Shown here one piece after another: positions 52,239 through 60,435 of a stretch of 64,000 nucleotides of DNA. This DNA comes from Hymenobacter fodinae (GTDB lineage: Bacteria; Bacteroidota; Bacteroidia; Cytophagales; Hymenobacteraceae): positions 372,001 to 436,000 of the forward strand of contig NZ_SRLA01000002.1 of NCBI RefSeq assembly GCF_004745825.1. The letters are read 5' to 3'. The notes beneath the pieces were generated by a model. The model did not search any database, was not told where the DNA came from, and saw nothing but the letters and a program-made list of their open reading frames with translations. The position numbers and the translations under genes were made by a program. The first letter of the stretch is position 1, and each line of letters begins with the position of its first letter.

Positions 52239-53327
52239 TTAGGGGCGCTTGCCTACGGCGTTGAGGTCTTCGAAGGCCTCTTTCAGGCGGGTTACGAAGG
52301 TTTTCTCGCCTTCGCGCAGCCACACGCGGGGGTCGTAGTACTTCTTGTTGGGAGCGTCCTCGCCGGTGGGGTTACCAATCTGGCTCTGCAGGAAGCCTTC
52401 ATTCTTCTGGTAGTAGTTCTTGATACCATCCCAGAACGCCCACTGCAGGTCCGTATCAATGTTCATCTTGATGGCGCCGTAGCTGATGGCCTCGCGGATT
52501 TCCTCCTGCGACGAGCCCGAGCCGCCGTGGAACACGAAGTTGATGGGGCGCTCATCGGTCAGGTTGAACTTCTCCTTCACGTACTCCTGCGAGTTCTTCA
52601 GGATAACGGGCTGCAGCTTCACATTGCCGGGCTTGTACACACCGTGCACGTTGCCGAAAGCAGCGGCAATGGTGAAGCGGGGGCTGATTTTGCTGAGCTC
52701 CTCGTAGGCGTAGGCCACTTCCGAAGGCTGCGTGTAGAGCTTGCTGGAATCAACGTCTGAGTTATCCACGCCGTCTTCCTCGCCACCGGTTACGCCCAGC
52801 TCGATTTCCAGCGTCATCCCGATCTTGTCCATCCGCTTCAGGTACTCCTTGCAGATTTCGATGTTCTCCTCGATGGGCTCCTCCGAGAGGTCGAGCATGT
52901 GCGAGCTGAACAGGGGCTGGCCGTACTGAGCGAAGTGCTTCTCGCCGGCTTCCAGCAAACCATCAATCCAAGGCAGCAGCTTCTTAGCGGCGTGGTCGGT
53001 GTGCAGAATCACGGGCACGCCGTAGGCCTCTGCCATCAGGTGCACGTGCTGAGCACCCGAGATGCCGCCAGCAATGCTGGCCTGCTGCTTATCATTGGGC
53101 AGACCTTTGCCCGCGAAGAACTGAGCGCCACCATTAGAAAACTGGATGATAACCGGCGAGTTTAGGTCGCGGGCCGCTTCCAGCACACCGTTCACCGTAT
53201 CGGTGCCGGTTACGTTCACGGCGGGCAGGGCAAAGTGGTTTGCCTTGGCGTATTCGAAGAGCTGCTGCACTTCGTCGCCGTGCAGCACACCGGCGCGTAG
53301 GCCAGTAAGAGTGGATTGTTCAGCCAT
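52239..53327 (-). CDS. fbaA: Class II fructose-bisphosphate aldolase
   Basis: The 362-residue zinc enzyme of glycolysis and gluconeogenesis. It shows the zinc motif VILHTDHAAKK, NIEICKEYLKRMDKIGMTLE, GNVHGVYKPGN, the FHGGSGSSQEEI loop and NIDTDLQWAFW, as in the E. coli FbaA group. A TAAGTTTG box (53387-53394, minus strand) precedes it. Confidence 0.98.
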   Translation of the reverse strand: MAEQSTLTGLRAGVLHGDEVQQLFEYAKANHFALPAVNVTGTDTVNGVLEAARDLNSPVIIQFSNGGAQFFAGKGLPNDKQQASIAGGISGAQHVHLMAEAYGVPVILHTDHAAKKLLPWIDGLLEAGEKHFAQYGQPLFSSHMLDLSEEPIEENIEICKEYLKRMDKIGMTLEIELGVTGGEEDGVDNSDVDSSKLYTQPSEVAYAYEELSKISPRFTIAAAFGNVHGVYKPGNVKLQPVILKNSQEYVKEKFNLTDERPINFVFHGGSGSSQEEIREAISYGAIKMNIDTDLQWAFWDGIKNYYQKNEGFLQSQIGNPTGEDAPNKKYYDPRVWLREGEKTFVTRLKEAFEDLNAVGKRP

Positions 53328-53386
53328 TTGCTGGGGGATGATGACGCGGGATAGGGAAGGCCGCGCCGGGTTTCGGAATCAGAAGC

Positions 53387-53394
53387 CAAACTTA
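53387..53394 (-). promoter_or_regulatory. -7 box of the fbaA promoter (TAAGTTTG)
   Basis: The minus strand matches TAnnTTTG 59 bases upstream of fbaA. There is no obvious -33 element. Confidence 0.45.
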
Positions 53395-53495
53395 AGGAAA
53401 AGAACAGGGCCTATCCACAGCATAACAAGCATCGAGGGCAAAACCTCTCCGCTTACCTACCATGATTAGGCCCCGATAGTACGAAATAGTGGCTT

Positions 53496-54389
53496 CTAAA
53501 ACGTGTATTCGTAGAGTGAGCCTTGCTCACTGCTGATGTAAAGAGTGTTGTCGTCGGTGAAAACGGCTCCTTCCGTTTGTCCCGCGCCAGCCAGCGAAAT
53601 CTGCTGAGGCGTGGCCTTCAGAATATCAGCCAGGCTATTGCCTTCCAGCACAAACATTTCTTGCCGGCCCAGCAGCACCAACCGGCGGCCATTGGGGCTC
53701 AGGGCCGCATCCGTCACCTGTCCCGGAATAGCCAGCTTGGTGAGCAGCGTGGCCGTGTAAGAGCCAGGCTGATCGGGTACGGTATATACCTTGCTGGTAG
53801 AAGACTGCGCACGGTCTTTGGTGAACAGGTAAATCTTACCCTGGTGCCAGAGTGTAGCTTCGCAGTCGAAATTACGTTCGGCTTTGGCCGGAGGGAAGGC
53901 CTTCTGATCGGGGTACTTGAGCTTGATGTCGGCTACCTGATTAGGCGCTTCCGGTTTGAGCCGATGAATGACTAGGTTCTGGCGGGAGTTGTTGTTGTTG
54001 CCCACGTCACCGATATACACGTAGCCTTTGTCGTCGCGCGTAACGCTTTCCCAGTCGTTGCTTTCGGTCTGCACCTCAATTTCTTCTAGCAGCTTGCCCT
54101 TCGTATCCACTTTGTAGAGGATGGGGCGGTTGCCATCGTCGCCGTGCGTGTAGAAAGAGCCGGGTTGCCCCGTGAGAGCTAGGCCGGAGCTTTCGGGCAC
54201 CTGGTCGAGGGTGCCCACCTGGTTCAGGTTCTCGATGTCGGCTCCCTTCTTCGATTTCTTGCCTTTCTTCTTGCCGGATTTCTCCTGCTTCTCCGATTTT
54301 TCGTTGGATTTTTCTCCGGTTTGAGCTTCAGAACAGCTACTGCTCAAAATAGAGCCTGCAAAAAGGGCGGCAAGGAATAGGATGCGCAT
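53496..54389 (-). CDS. Surface or periplasmic beta-propeller lipoprotein
   Basis: A 297-residue product with a lipoprotein signal (MRILFLAALFAGSILSSSC). A Lys/Glu/Ser-rich linker (residues about 25-50) leads into repeats of the type DDKGYVYIGDVGNNNNSRQN and GVESSGLAL-like blades, which fit a six-bladed SdiA-regulated-like propeller. It is probably a binding or scaffold protein; the ligand is unknown. Start at 54389, three codons inside the open frame. Confidence 0.75.
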   Translation of the reverse strand: MRILFLAALFAGSILSSSCSEAQTGEKSNEKSEKQEKSGKKKGKKSKKGADIENLNQVGTLDQVPESSGLALTGQPGSFYTHGDDGNRPILYKVDTKGKLLEEIEVQTESNDWESVTRDDKGYVYIGDVGNNNNSRQNLVIHRLKPEAPNQVADIKLKYPDQKAFPPAKAERNFDCEATLWHQGKIYLFTKDRAQSSTSKVYTVPDQPGSYTATLLTKLAIPGQVTDAALSPNGRRLVLLGRQEMFVLEGNSLADILKATPQQISLAGAGQTEGAVFTDDNTLYISSEQGSLYEYTF

Positions 54390-54508
54390 AAGGAACAATG
54401 AAAGTCAGAAAAAACCGCAGCAAGCCTTGGGCCGCCGCGGAACAGTAGCGTCTGTATACGCAGGTGGGTTGAAATAGTGAATTAGAATTGTGTTAATGAC
54501 GCCGCTGG

Positions 54509-54730
54509 CTAGGGAACGGGGTCGTAGCCACTGCTGCCCCAGGGGTGGCAGCGACTGATGCGGCGGAGGGCCAGCTGACCGCCGCGCCAAGGGCCGTACT
54601 TTTCAATGGCCTGCACCGCGTAGGCCGAGCAGGTGGGCGTGTAGCGGCAACTGGCCGGCGTGAGCGGCGAAATAAGGTGGCGGTACACCCAGAGCAGGCC
54701 TAGCAGCAGCTGGCGAAACAGGTACGACAT
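54509..54730 (-). CDS. yidD: Membrane protein insertion efficiency factor YidD
   Basis: The 73-residue product matches Yid[21 protein letters not shown] with the conserved Cys pair, [19 protein letters not shown] and [12 protein letters not shown]. It assists YidC in inserting membrane proteins. The ATG at 54730 gives the family's [11 protein letters not shown] start. It is read divergently from the S46 peptidase gene. Confidence 0.96.
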   Translation of the reverse strand: MSYLFRQLLLGLLWVYRHLISPLTPASCRYTPTCSAYAVQAIEKYGPWRGGQLALRRISRCHPWGSSGYDPVP

Positions 54731-54864
54731 ATGCGCAAATAACCACAACCTGGGGCAAATGATTGCAGCCCCCTGCCTAGGCCACCCGGGGCAGGTGCGG
54801 GGCTTTTTGTACCTTCGTTGCCTGGCCTAGCCAGATAATTTCCTCCCCTAATCCACCCCACTAT

Positions 54865-57162
54865 ATGCGTAAGAACCACTGGGCGAAAGCCTTGCTGCTG
54901 GCGCTGCTGCTGCCTCTCGCGGCCCATGCCGACGAAGGTATGTGGCTGCCTCTCTTCGTGAAACGCCTCAACCAGGCCGACATGCAGAAGAAAGGGCTCA
55001 AGCTGACCGCCGAAGAAATCTATGACATCAACCATGCATCCTTGAAGGATGCCGTGGTGCAGCTCGGCGGCTTTTGCACCGGCGAGTTTGTGAGCAAACA
55101 AGGCCTGTTGCTGACCAACCACCACTGCGGCTACGACGCCCTGCAAACCCACAGTACGCCCCAGAACAACATCCTGCAGAACGGCTTCTTCGCTACCACC
55201 CCCCAGGAGGAGAAGACCAACCCCGGCCTGTTCGTGGATATTCTGGTGCGCATGGAAGACGTGACCAGCAAGGTGCTGGAAGGCGTTACGCCCGGCACGC
55301 CCGAGCCCGAGCGCGTAGCGGCCGTACAGAAGCGCCAGCGCGAGCTAGCCGACGCCGCTAAGGAAAACGGCCAGTACGTAGCCTACGTGCGTGATATGTT
55401 CGGGGGCAACGAGTACTACCTGTTCGTGTACCAGCGCTTCGGCGACGTGCGCTTGGTGGGCGCTCCGCCAGAAGCAGTAGGTAAGTTTGGTGGCGACACC
55501 GACAACTGGATGTGGCCCCGCCACACCGGCGACTTCTCGATGTTCCGCGTCTACGCCGACAAAAACAACAAGCCCACCGCCCAGCCCCAGCCCGACAACG
55601 TGCCTTACGTGCCCAAAAAGCACCTGCCCGTAAGCCTGCAGGGCGTGAGTGAAGGCGACTTTGCCATGGTGTTCGGCTTCCCCGGTCGCACCCAACGCTT
55701 CCTGCCCGCCGCTGGCCTGCAGATGACCCTCGACCAAACCAACCCCGCCCGCATCAAGCTGCGCGACACTCGCCTGAAGCTGTGGAAAGAAGATATGGAC
55801 CAGGATGCTACCCTGCGCCTTAAGTACGCCTCGAAGTACGCCGGTATTGCCAACTACTGGAAGTACTACATCGGGCAGAACGAGGGCATGAAGCGCCTGA
55901 AAACGGTAGAAGCCAAGCAGGCCGAGGAAAACTCCCTGATGCAGTGGATTGCCCAAGACCAGAACCGCGCCCAGCAGTACGGTGAGGCCCTTAACGCCAT
56001 CAACCAGGCCTACGCCGGCATGCGCCAGTACAACCTGAGCACCCAGTACGTGAACGAAGCCGCCTTCGGGACGGAAATTGTAACGCTGGCTGCGCGCATG
56101 ATGCCGCTCTATACTGCTCTGAAAAACTCTCCGACCGACAAGGCCGCCATCAGCAAAGCCGTAGCCGATTTGAAGGAGCCCGTGGCTGAGTATTTCAAAG
56201 ATTACAGCGCCCCTACCGACAAGAAGGTGTTTGCCGCACTCATAGGCCTCTACATGCAGGACGTGCCCAAAGACCAACAGCCCGACGTGTTCCAGACGGT
56301 GCAGAAGCAGTACGGCGGCTCCATGCAGAAGTACGCCGACTACGTGTTCAGCAACTCCTTCCTGACTTCGGAAGCTAAGGTGAATACCTTCCTGGCTAAC
56401 CCTACGCTGGCCAAGCTTGAAGCAGACCCCGGCTTCAAAACGTATCAGTCGGTGTACTCGAACTACGTGCAGAACATTCTGCCCAAGCTGCAGGGCCTGC
56501 AGGCTGGCCTAGGCCGCGCCAACCGCCTCTATGTGGCCGCCCTGCGCGAGAAGAACAGCCAGAAGGTGTACTCGCCCGATGCTAACTCCACCATCCGCCT
56601 CAGCTACGGCACCGTGCGCCCCTATAAAGGCCGCGACGCAGTGGCCTACGACTACAAAACCACGGCCCAGGGTATTCTGGAAAAGGAAGATGCCACCAAC
56701 CCCGAGTTTGTGGTGCCCAAGAAAGAGCTGGAGCTGCTGAAGATGAAAGACTATGGCCGCTTCGCCGATAAGCAGGGCAACCTGCCCGTGGCTTTCATCA
56801 CCGACAACGACATCACGGGCGGTAACTCCGGCTCACCCGTCATCAACGGCCGGGGCGAGCTGATTGGCATTGCCTTCGATGGCAACTGGGAAGCCATGAC
56901 CGGCGACCTGGCCTACGACCCCGAGCTGAAACGCTGCATCAACGCCGACATTCGGTACGTGCTCTGGTGCATCGAGAAGCTGGGTGGCGCCAAGAGCCTC
57001 GTGGATGAAATGACCATCGTGAATAACGGTCCTAACCCTGGTGTTGGCCCCGCTACCGCCGCATCTGCCACCGACATGAGCGACGTAGAGAAGATGAAGG
57101 TAAAAACCGAAAAAGGTGGTAAAACCAAGATCAAGCGTAAGAAAGACGCCGCTATGCTGTAA
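54865..57162 (+). CDS. S46 family dipeptidyl-peptidase (DPP7-type)
   Basis: A 765-residue exported serine peptidase with a signal peptide (MRKNHWAKALLLALLLPLAA). The trypsin-like triad is split by a helical domain: His in LLLTNHHCGYDA, Asp in FGGDTDNWMWPRHTGDF, Ser in TGGNSGSPVINGRG. After the Ser, the S1 position reads FDGNWEA; Gly there is the DPP7 pattern, whereas DPP11 has Arg, so it should favour hydrophobic P1 residues. A Lys-rich tail of about 40 residues extends beyond the usual end. It probably degrades peptides in the periplasm. Confidence 0.93.
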   Translation: MRKNHWAKALLLALLLPLAAHADEGMWLPLFVKRLNQADMQKKGLKLTAEEIYDINHASLKDAVVQLGGFCTGEFVSKQGLLLTNHHCGYDALQTHSTPQNNILQNGFFATTPQEEKTNPGLFVDILVRMEDVTSKVLEGVTPGTPEPERVAAVQKRQRELADAAKENGQYVAYVRDMFGGNEYYLFVYQRFGDVRLVGAPPEAVGKFGGDTDNWMWPRHTGDFSMFRVYADKNNKPTAQPQPDNVPYVPKKHLPVSLQGVSEGDFAMVFGFPGRTQRFLPAAGLQMTLDQTNPARIKLRDTRLKLWKEDMDQDATLRLKYASKYAGIANYWKYYIGQNEGMKRLKTVEAKQAEENSLMQWIAQDQNRAQQYGEALNAINQAYAGMRQYNLSTQYVNEAAFGTEIVTLAARMMPLYTALKNSPTDKAAISKAVADLKEPVAEYFKDYSAPTDKKVFAALIGLYMQDVPKDQQPDVFQTVQKQYGGSMQKYADYVFSNSFLTSEAKVNTFLANPTLAKLEADPGFKTYQSVYSNYVQNILPKLQGLQAGLGRANRLYVAALREKNSQKVYSPDANSTIRLSYGTVRPYKGRDAVAYDYKTTAQGILEKEDATNPEFVVPKKELELLKMKDYGRFADKQGNLPVAFITDNDITGGNSGSPVINGRGELIGIAFDGNWEAMTGDLAYDPELKRCINADIRYVLWCIEKLGGAKSLVDEMTIVNNGPNPGVGPATAASATDMSDVEKMKVKTEKGGKTKIKRKKDAAML

Positions 57163-57187
57163 AGCAGGTCTTGCCCTTTGAATGTGA

Positions 57188-57225
57188 CAAAAAGCCTCTG
57201 TGCCAGTCGGTACAGAGGCTTTTTT
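57188..57225 (+). terminator. Terminator after the S46 peptidase gene
   Basis: AAAAAGCCTCTGT / ACAGAGGCTTTTTT stem with a T6 tail. Confidence 0.9.
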
Positions 57226-57313
57226 GTGTCGTTGGTCGAGTAAGCTTGCGGGAGGTAAGGCGTGTGGTTAATTTTCAGCAATAGAATCTTTTATAGTTGT
57301 CCAATTTCTATTG

Positions 57314-58222
57314 ATGGTGAAACTATACACGCTGAGCATTCTGCTCTTGATTGGGGTTGGCGCACGTGAAGTACAAGCACAAGTAAGCACACTCGGGACG
57401 GGTGGCGCCCGCGCCGCTGGCCTAGGCCAGATAAGCACCGTGCTGGAAAACGATGTGTGGGCCGCTACCAATAACGTGGCTGCCTTGGGTGGCCTAGCGC
57501 ACCCTACCGTGGGCTTTGGTGCCGCCAATAAGTTTTTGCTGCCCTCTTTGAATACGGCTTCTGTAGCAGTGGCAGTGCCTCTAGGACACCGGGCCACCCC
57601 AGCCGGAGCCGTTGCGGGCGTGCCGGGAGCTGTAGCGGGAGCAGAGGTTCCGCGCTTTGGTGTGGTAGGCGTTACAGGCCAACGTTTTGGCGGTAAGCTG
57701 TATTCTGAGCAGGCGCTGGGAGTGGCCTACGGGTACCAACTAGGAACCGTGCGGGTGGGGGCCCGAATGGAAGTGTTGCAGATGAGCCTGGAAGGGTTGG
57801 GTAGCCGGCGGACAGTGGCCGCCTCGTTGGGCGGGCAAGCCGATATCATTCCGCGCAAACTCACCTTTGGGGCCACACTCTACAACCTAAATCAGGCTCG
57901 ACTAGCGCCTTACCAAGACGAGCGAGTGCCCACGGTGCTGCGCGCCGGGTTGGGGTGGCATGCTTCGGAGAAAGTGCTGGTGCTGGCCGAAACGGAAAAG
58001 GACGTGGAGCAGGATGCAGATTTCAAGGCTGGTCTGGAGTATCGGCCGGTATCGGGGTTAGCGCTTCGCGGCGGCCTCACTACGCTTTCCCACCAAACTA
58101 CCGGCGGCGTAGGGTACCGAAGTGGTGGGGTGCAGATAGAATACGCGGCAGCTTGGCAGCAGGCCCTAGGCCTAAGTCAGCAGCTGAGCATTGCACTGCA
58201 ATGGGAAAGGAAGCAGCCATGA
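57314..58222 (+). CDS. PorQ/PorV-like outer-membrane beta-barrel protein
   Basis: A 302-residue product with a signal peptide (MVKLYTLSILLLIGVGAREV...QA). LGTGGARAAGLGQISTVLEN DVWAATNNVAALG follows, typical of the PorV/PorQ/UPF0164 barrels of Bacteroidota. Beta-strands rich in Gly and aromatics run to the end. Some relatives act in T9SS. ATG at 57314 is preferred to TTG 57311. Its stop overlaps the next ATG (ATGA), so the two proteins are probably made together. Confidence 0.75.
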   Translation: MVKLYTLSILLLIGVGAREVQAQVSTLGTGGARAAGLGQISTVLENDVWAATNNVAALGGLAHPTVGFGAANKFLLPSLNTASVAVAVPLGHRATPAGAVAGVPGAVAGAEVPRFGVVGVTGQRFGGKLYSEQALGVAYGYQLGTVRVGARMEVLQMSLEGLGSRRTVAASLGGQADIIPRKLTFGATLYNLNQARLAPYQDERVPTVLRAGLGWHASEKVLVLAETEKDVEQDADFKAGLEYRPVSGLALRGGLTTLSHQTTGGVGYRSGGVQIEYAAAWQQALGLSQQLSIALQWERKQP

Positions 58223-60330
58223 GGCGCATCAGCAGGGTGTTCACGGCCCTAGGCCTATTGCTGGGTTGTGCAAACCTGGCGCAGGCGCAGGAGTATCCGC
58301 GGCCGGCAGTGCCCGACCTCGACCGACTAACCCAGGAACTGTTTGCTGAGGTGCAGAACGACCAGGTACCGTATGAGGACCTGTACGAAACGCTGCTGCA
58401 GTACTATCAAACGCCACTCAACATCAACACCGCCGCCCGTGAGGAATTGCGAGCATTGCTGCTGCTCTCAGAAACCCAAATCACCAACCTGCTCGACCAT
58501 CGGGGAAAAACGGGCGGGCTCCTGAGCCTATATGAGCTGCAGAGCATCGACGGGTTCGACCTGCGCACTATCTACCGCCTAGCTCCCTTCGTCACGGTGC
58601 AGACGCCTGACCCAAACACCACGCGCGGGCCGCTCTGGCAACGGATTCGGCAGGAAGACAACAACGCCTTATTTCTGCGCTACGAACGTGGCCTACAGGC
58701 GCGGCGCGGCTACTCCGCCCCCGATACCGTTCGCGGTCGGCCCACCACCCGGTACCTGGGCTCGCCGGATAAGCTACTGGTACGATACCGCGTGAGTCGG
58801 GCCCGCGATTTTAGTCTGGGATTTACCGCGGAGAAGGACGCCGGTGAGCCATTGACTTGGAGCCCATCTACCCGTCGCTACGGCGCCGATTTTTACTCGG
58901 GCCATTTTCTGGTACAAGAGCGTGGCCGCCTCAAAGCCCTCGCCCTCGGCGACTACCAGTTGCAGTTTGGGCAGGGGCTGTTGCTGTCGTCGGGGCTGGC
59001 CGTGGGCAAGGGGGCCGAAACCATTACCACGTTGCGGCGCAGCTCAGTAGGCCTACGGCCATATTCATCGGTGCTGGAGAATTCGTTTTTTCGTGGTGCG
59101 GCGGCCACGGTAGCGGTAACTTCTACCCTGCGGGCCACCGGCTTTGCATCCCGCAAACGGGTTGATGCCAGTTTCACGCAGCGCCAAGATACCCTCGGTG
59201 ATTTCGCTGAGGTAGCGTCGTCCTTGCAGTTGTCGGGCATGCACCGCACCCCATCGGAGCTGGCAAACCGGCAAGTACTCCGCGAAACGGTACTGGGAGG
59301 CAACCTCAGTTACGCCAGCCGCAGCGGCGACCTAACATTAGGAATTACGGCCATCAGCACGCAGTTTGATAAACCTTTGCTGCGCCGGCCCGAAGCCTAC
59401 AACGCCTACGAGTTCAGTGGCCGACACAATTTGGCCATCAGCGCGCACTATAGCTACGTGTGGCGTAATACGCTGCTCTTTGGCGAGACGGCCCGCAGCA
59501 GCAGTGGTGGCCTAGGCACGGTCAATGGGCTGCTGGCCAGCTTGGCCCCTAACCTAGATGTATCGGTACTGTACCGCTCTTACGCGCGCAACTTCCATTC
59601 CTTCTATGGTAACGCCCTGAGTGAGAACACGCGCAACATCAACGAAAGTGGCCTGTACCTGGGGCTGAAGCTGCGCCCTGTGGCGCGGTGGGAGCTGTCG
59701 GCCTACTATGATAAGTTTAGCTTTCCTTGGCTGAAATACCAAGTAGGAGCGCCCTCGCAAGGTCACGACTGGCTGGTGCGGGTAACCTTCAGCCCCACGA
59801 AAACCAGCTTGCTCTATGCCCAGCTGCGGCAGCGCACTAAGGCCTACGATGCCGATACGCTGCGCCCGGTGCCTTTGCCGGTGCCCACTCAACGCCGCAG
59901 CCTCTTGCTGTTTTATGATGCTAGCCCTCTGCCCCTTCTGAGCCTGCGTACCCGCGTGCAGGGCACCCAGTACCGCGCAGATGAAGGGCCTCGCCGCCAC
60001 GGTTACGTGCTGGCGCAAGATGTAACCGTAAGCCCACTGCCTCACCTGCGTTTTTCGGGCCGCTATGCTCTTTTTGATACGGATGACTATGACACCCGGC
60101 AGTATGTGTATGAGCAGGATGTGCTCTACGCCTTTACAGTGCCCGTACTGGCTGGGCGTGGTACCCGTTCGTATGTGCTCACGCAAGTAGATGTGAACCG
60201 CCATCTGACGCTTTGGCTGCGCTACGCCGAAACCCACTACCGCCACCAGCAGGTCATTGGCTCTGGGTTGGAGGAGATTCAGGGGCCGCGTCGCTCCGAT
60301 ATCAAATTTCAGGCTCGTTATCGGTTTTAG
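58219..60330 (+). CDS. Helix-hairpin-helix outer-membrane beta-barrel protein
   Basis: A 703-residue product with a signal peptide (MRRISRVFTALGLLLGCANL...). A ComEA-like helix-hairpin-helix follows (TPLNINTAAREELRALLLLS, SLYELQSIDGFD). From about residue 150 it is all beta-strand, ending in an aromatic-terminated barrel (IKFQARYRF). This HhH-plus-barrel architecture is common in Bacteroidota and of unknown function. The HhH here is exported, so DNA uptake is not implied. The ATG at 58219 overlaps the preceding stop by 4 bases. Confidence 0.82.
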   Translation: MRRISRVFTALGLLLGCANLAQAQEYPRPAVPDLDRLTQELFAEVQNDQVPYEDLYETLLQYYQTPLNINTAAREELRALLLLSETQITNLLDHRGKTGGLLSLYELQSIDGFDLRTIYRLAPFVTVQTPDPNTTRGPLWQRIRQEDNNALFLRYERGLQARRGYSAPDTVRGRPTTRYLGSPDKLLVRYRVSRARDFSLGFTAEKDAGEPLTWSPSTRRYGADFYSGHFLVQERGRLKALALGDYQLQFGQGLLLSSGLAVGKGAETITTLRRSSVGLRPYSSVLENSFFRGAAATVAVTSTLRATGFASRKRVDASFTQRQDTLGDFAEVASSLQLSGMHRTPSELANRQVLRETVLGGNLSYASRSGDLTLGITAISTQFDKPLLRRPEAYNAYEFSGRHNLAISAHYSYVWRNTLLFGETARSSSGGLGTVNGLLASLAPNLDVSVLYRSYARNFHSFYGNALSENTRNINESGLYLGLKLRPVARWELSAYYDKFSFPWLKYQVGAPSQGHDWLVRVTFSPTKTSLLYAQLRQRTKAYDADTLRPVPLPVPTQRRSLLLFYDASPLPLLSLRTRVQGTQYRADEGPRRHGYVLAQDVTVSPLPHLRFSGRYALFDTDDYDTRQYVYEQDVLYAFTVPVLAGRGTRSYVLTQVDVNRHLTLWLRYAETHYRHQQVIGSGLEEIQGPRRSDIKFQARYRF

Positions 60331-60372
60331 AAGATTAGCGTATTGCTGAGAGAAGTGGCCTAGAGTGGCCTA

Positions 60373-60420
60373 CCAACAAAAGAAAGCGGCTCCCCATCGG
60401 GAGCCGCTTTCTTTTGTTGG
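60373..60420. terminator. Bidirectional terminator between the HhH barrel gene and the T9SS protease
   Basis: A 22-bp perfect stem whose arms begin CCAACAAAAGAAAGCGGC, with a CATC loop. A/T runs on both sides. Confidence 0.9.
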
Positions 60421-60435
60421 TAGTAGTATAGCTGT

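Noticed and set aside
58219..60330. The helix-hairpin-helix protein as a ComEA-type DNA receptor
   Set aside because: The HhH segment is short and fused to a large outer-membrane barrel; no com genes are nearby.
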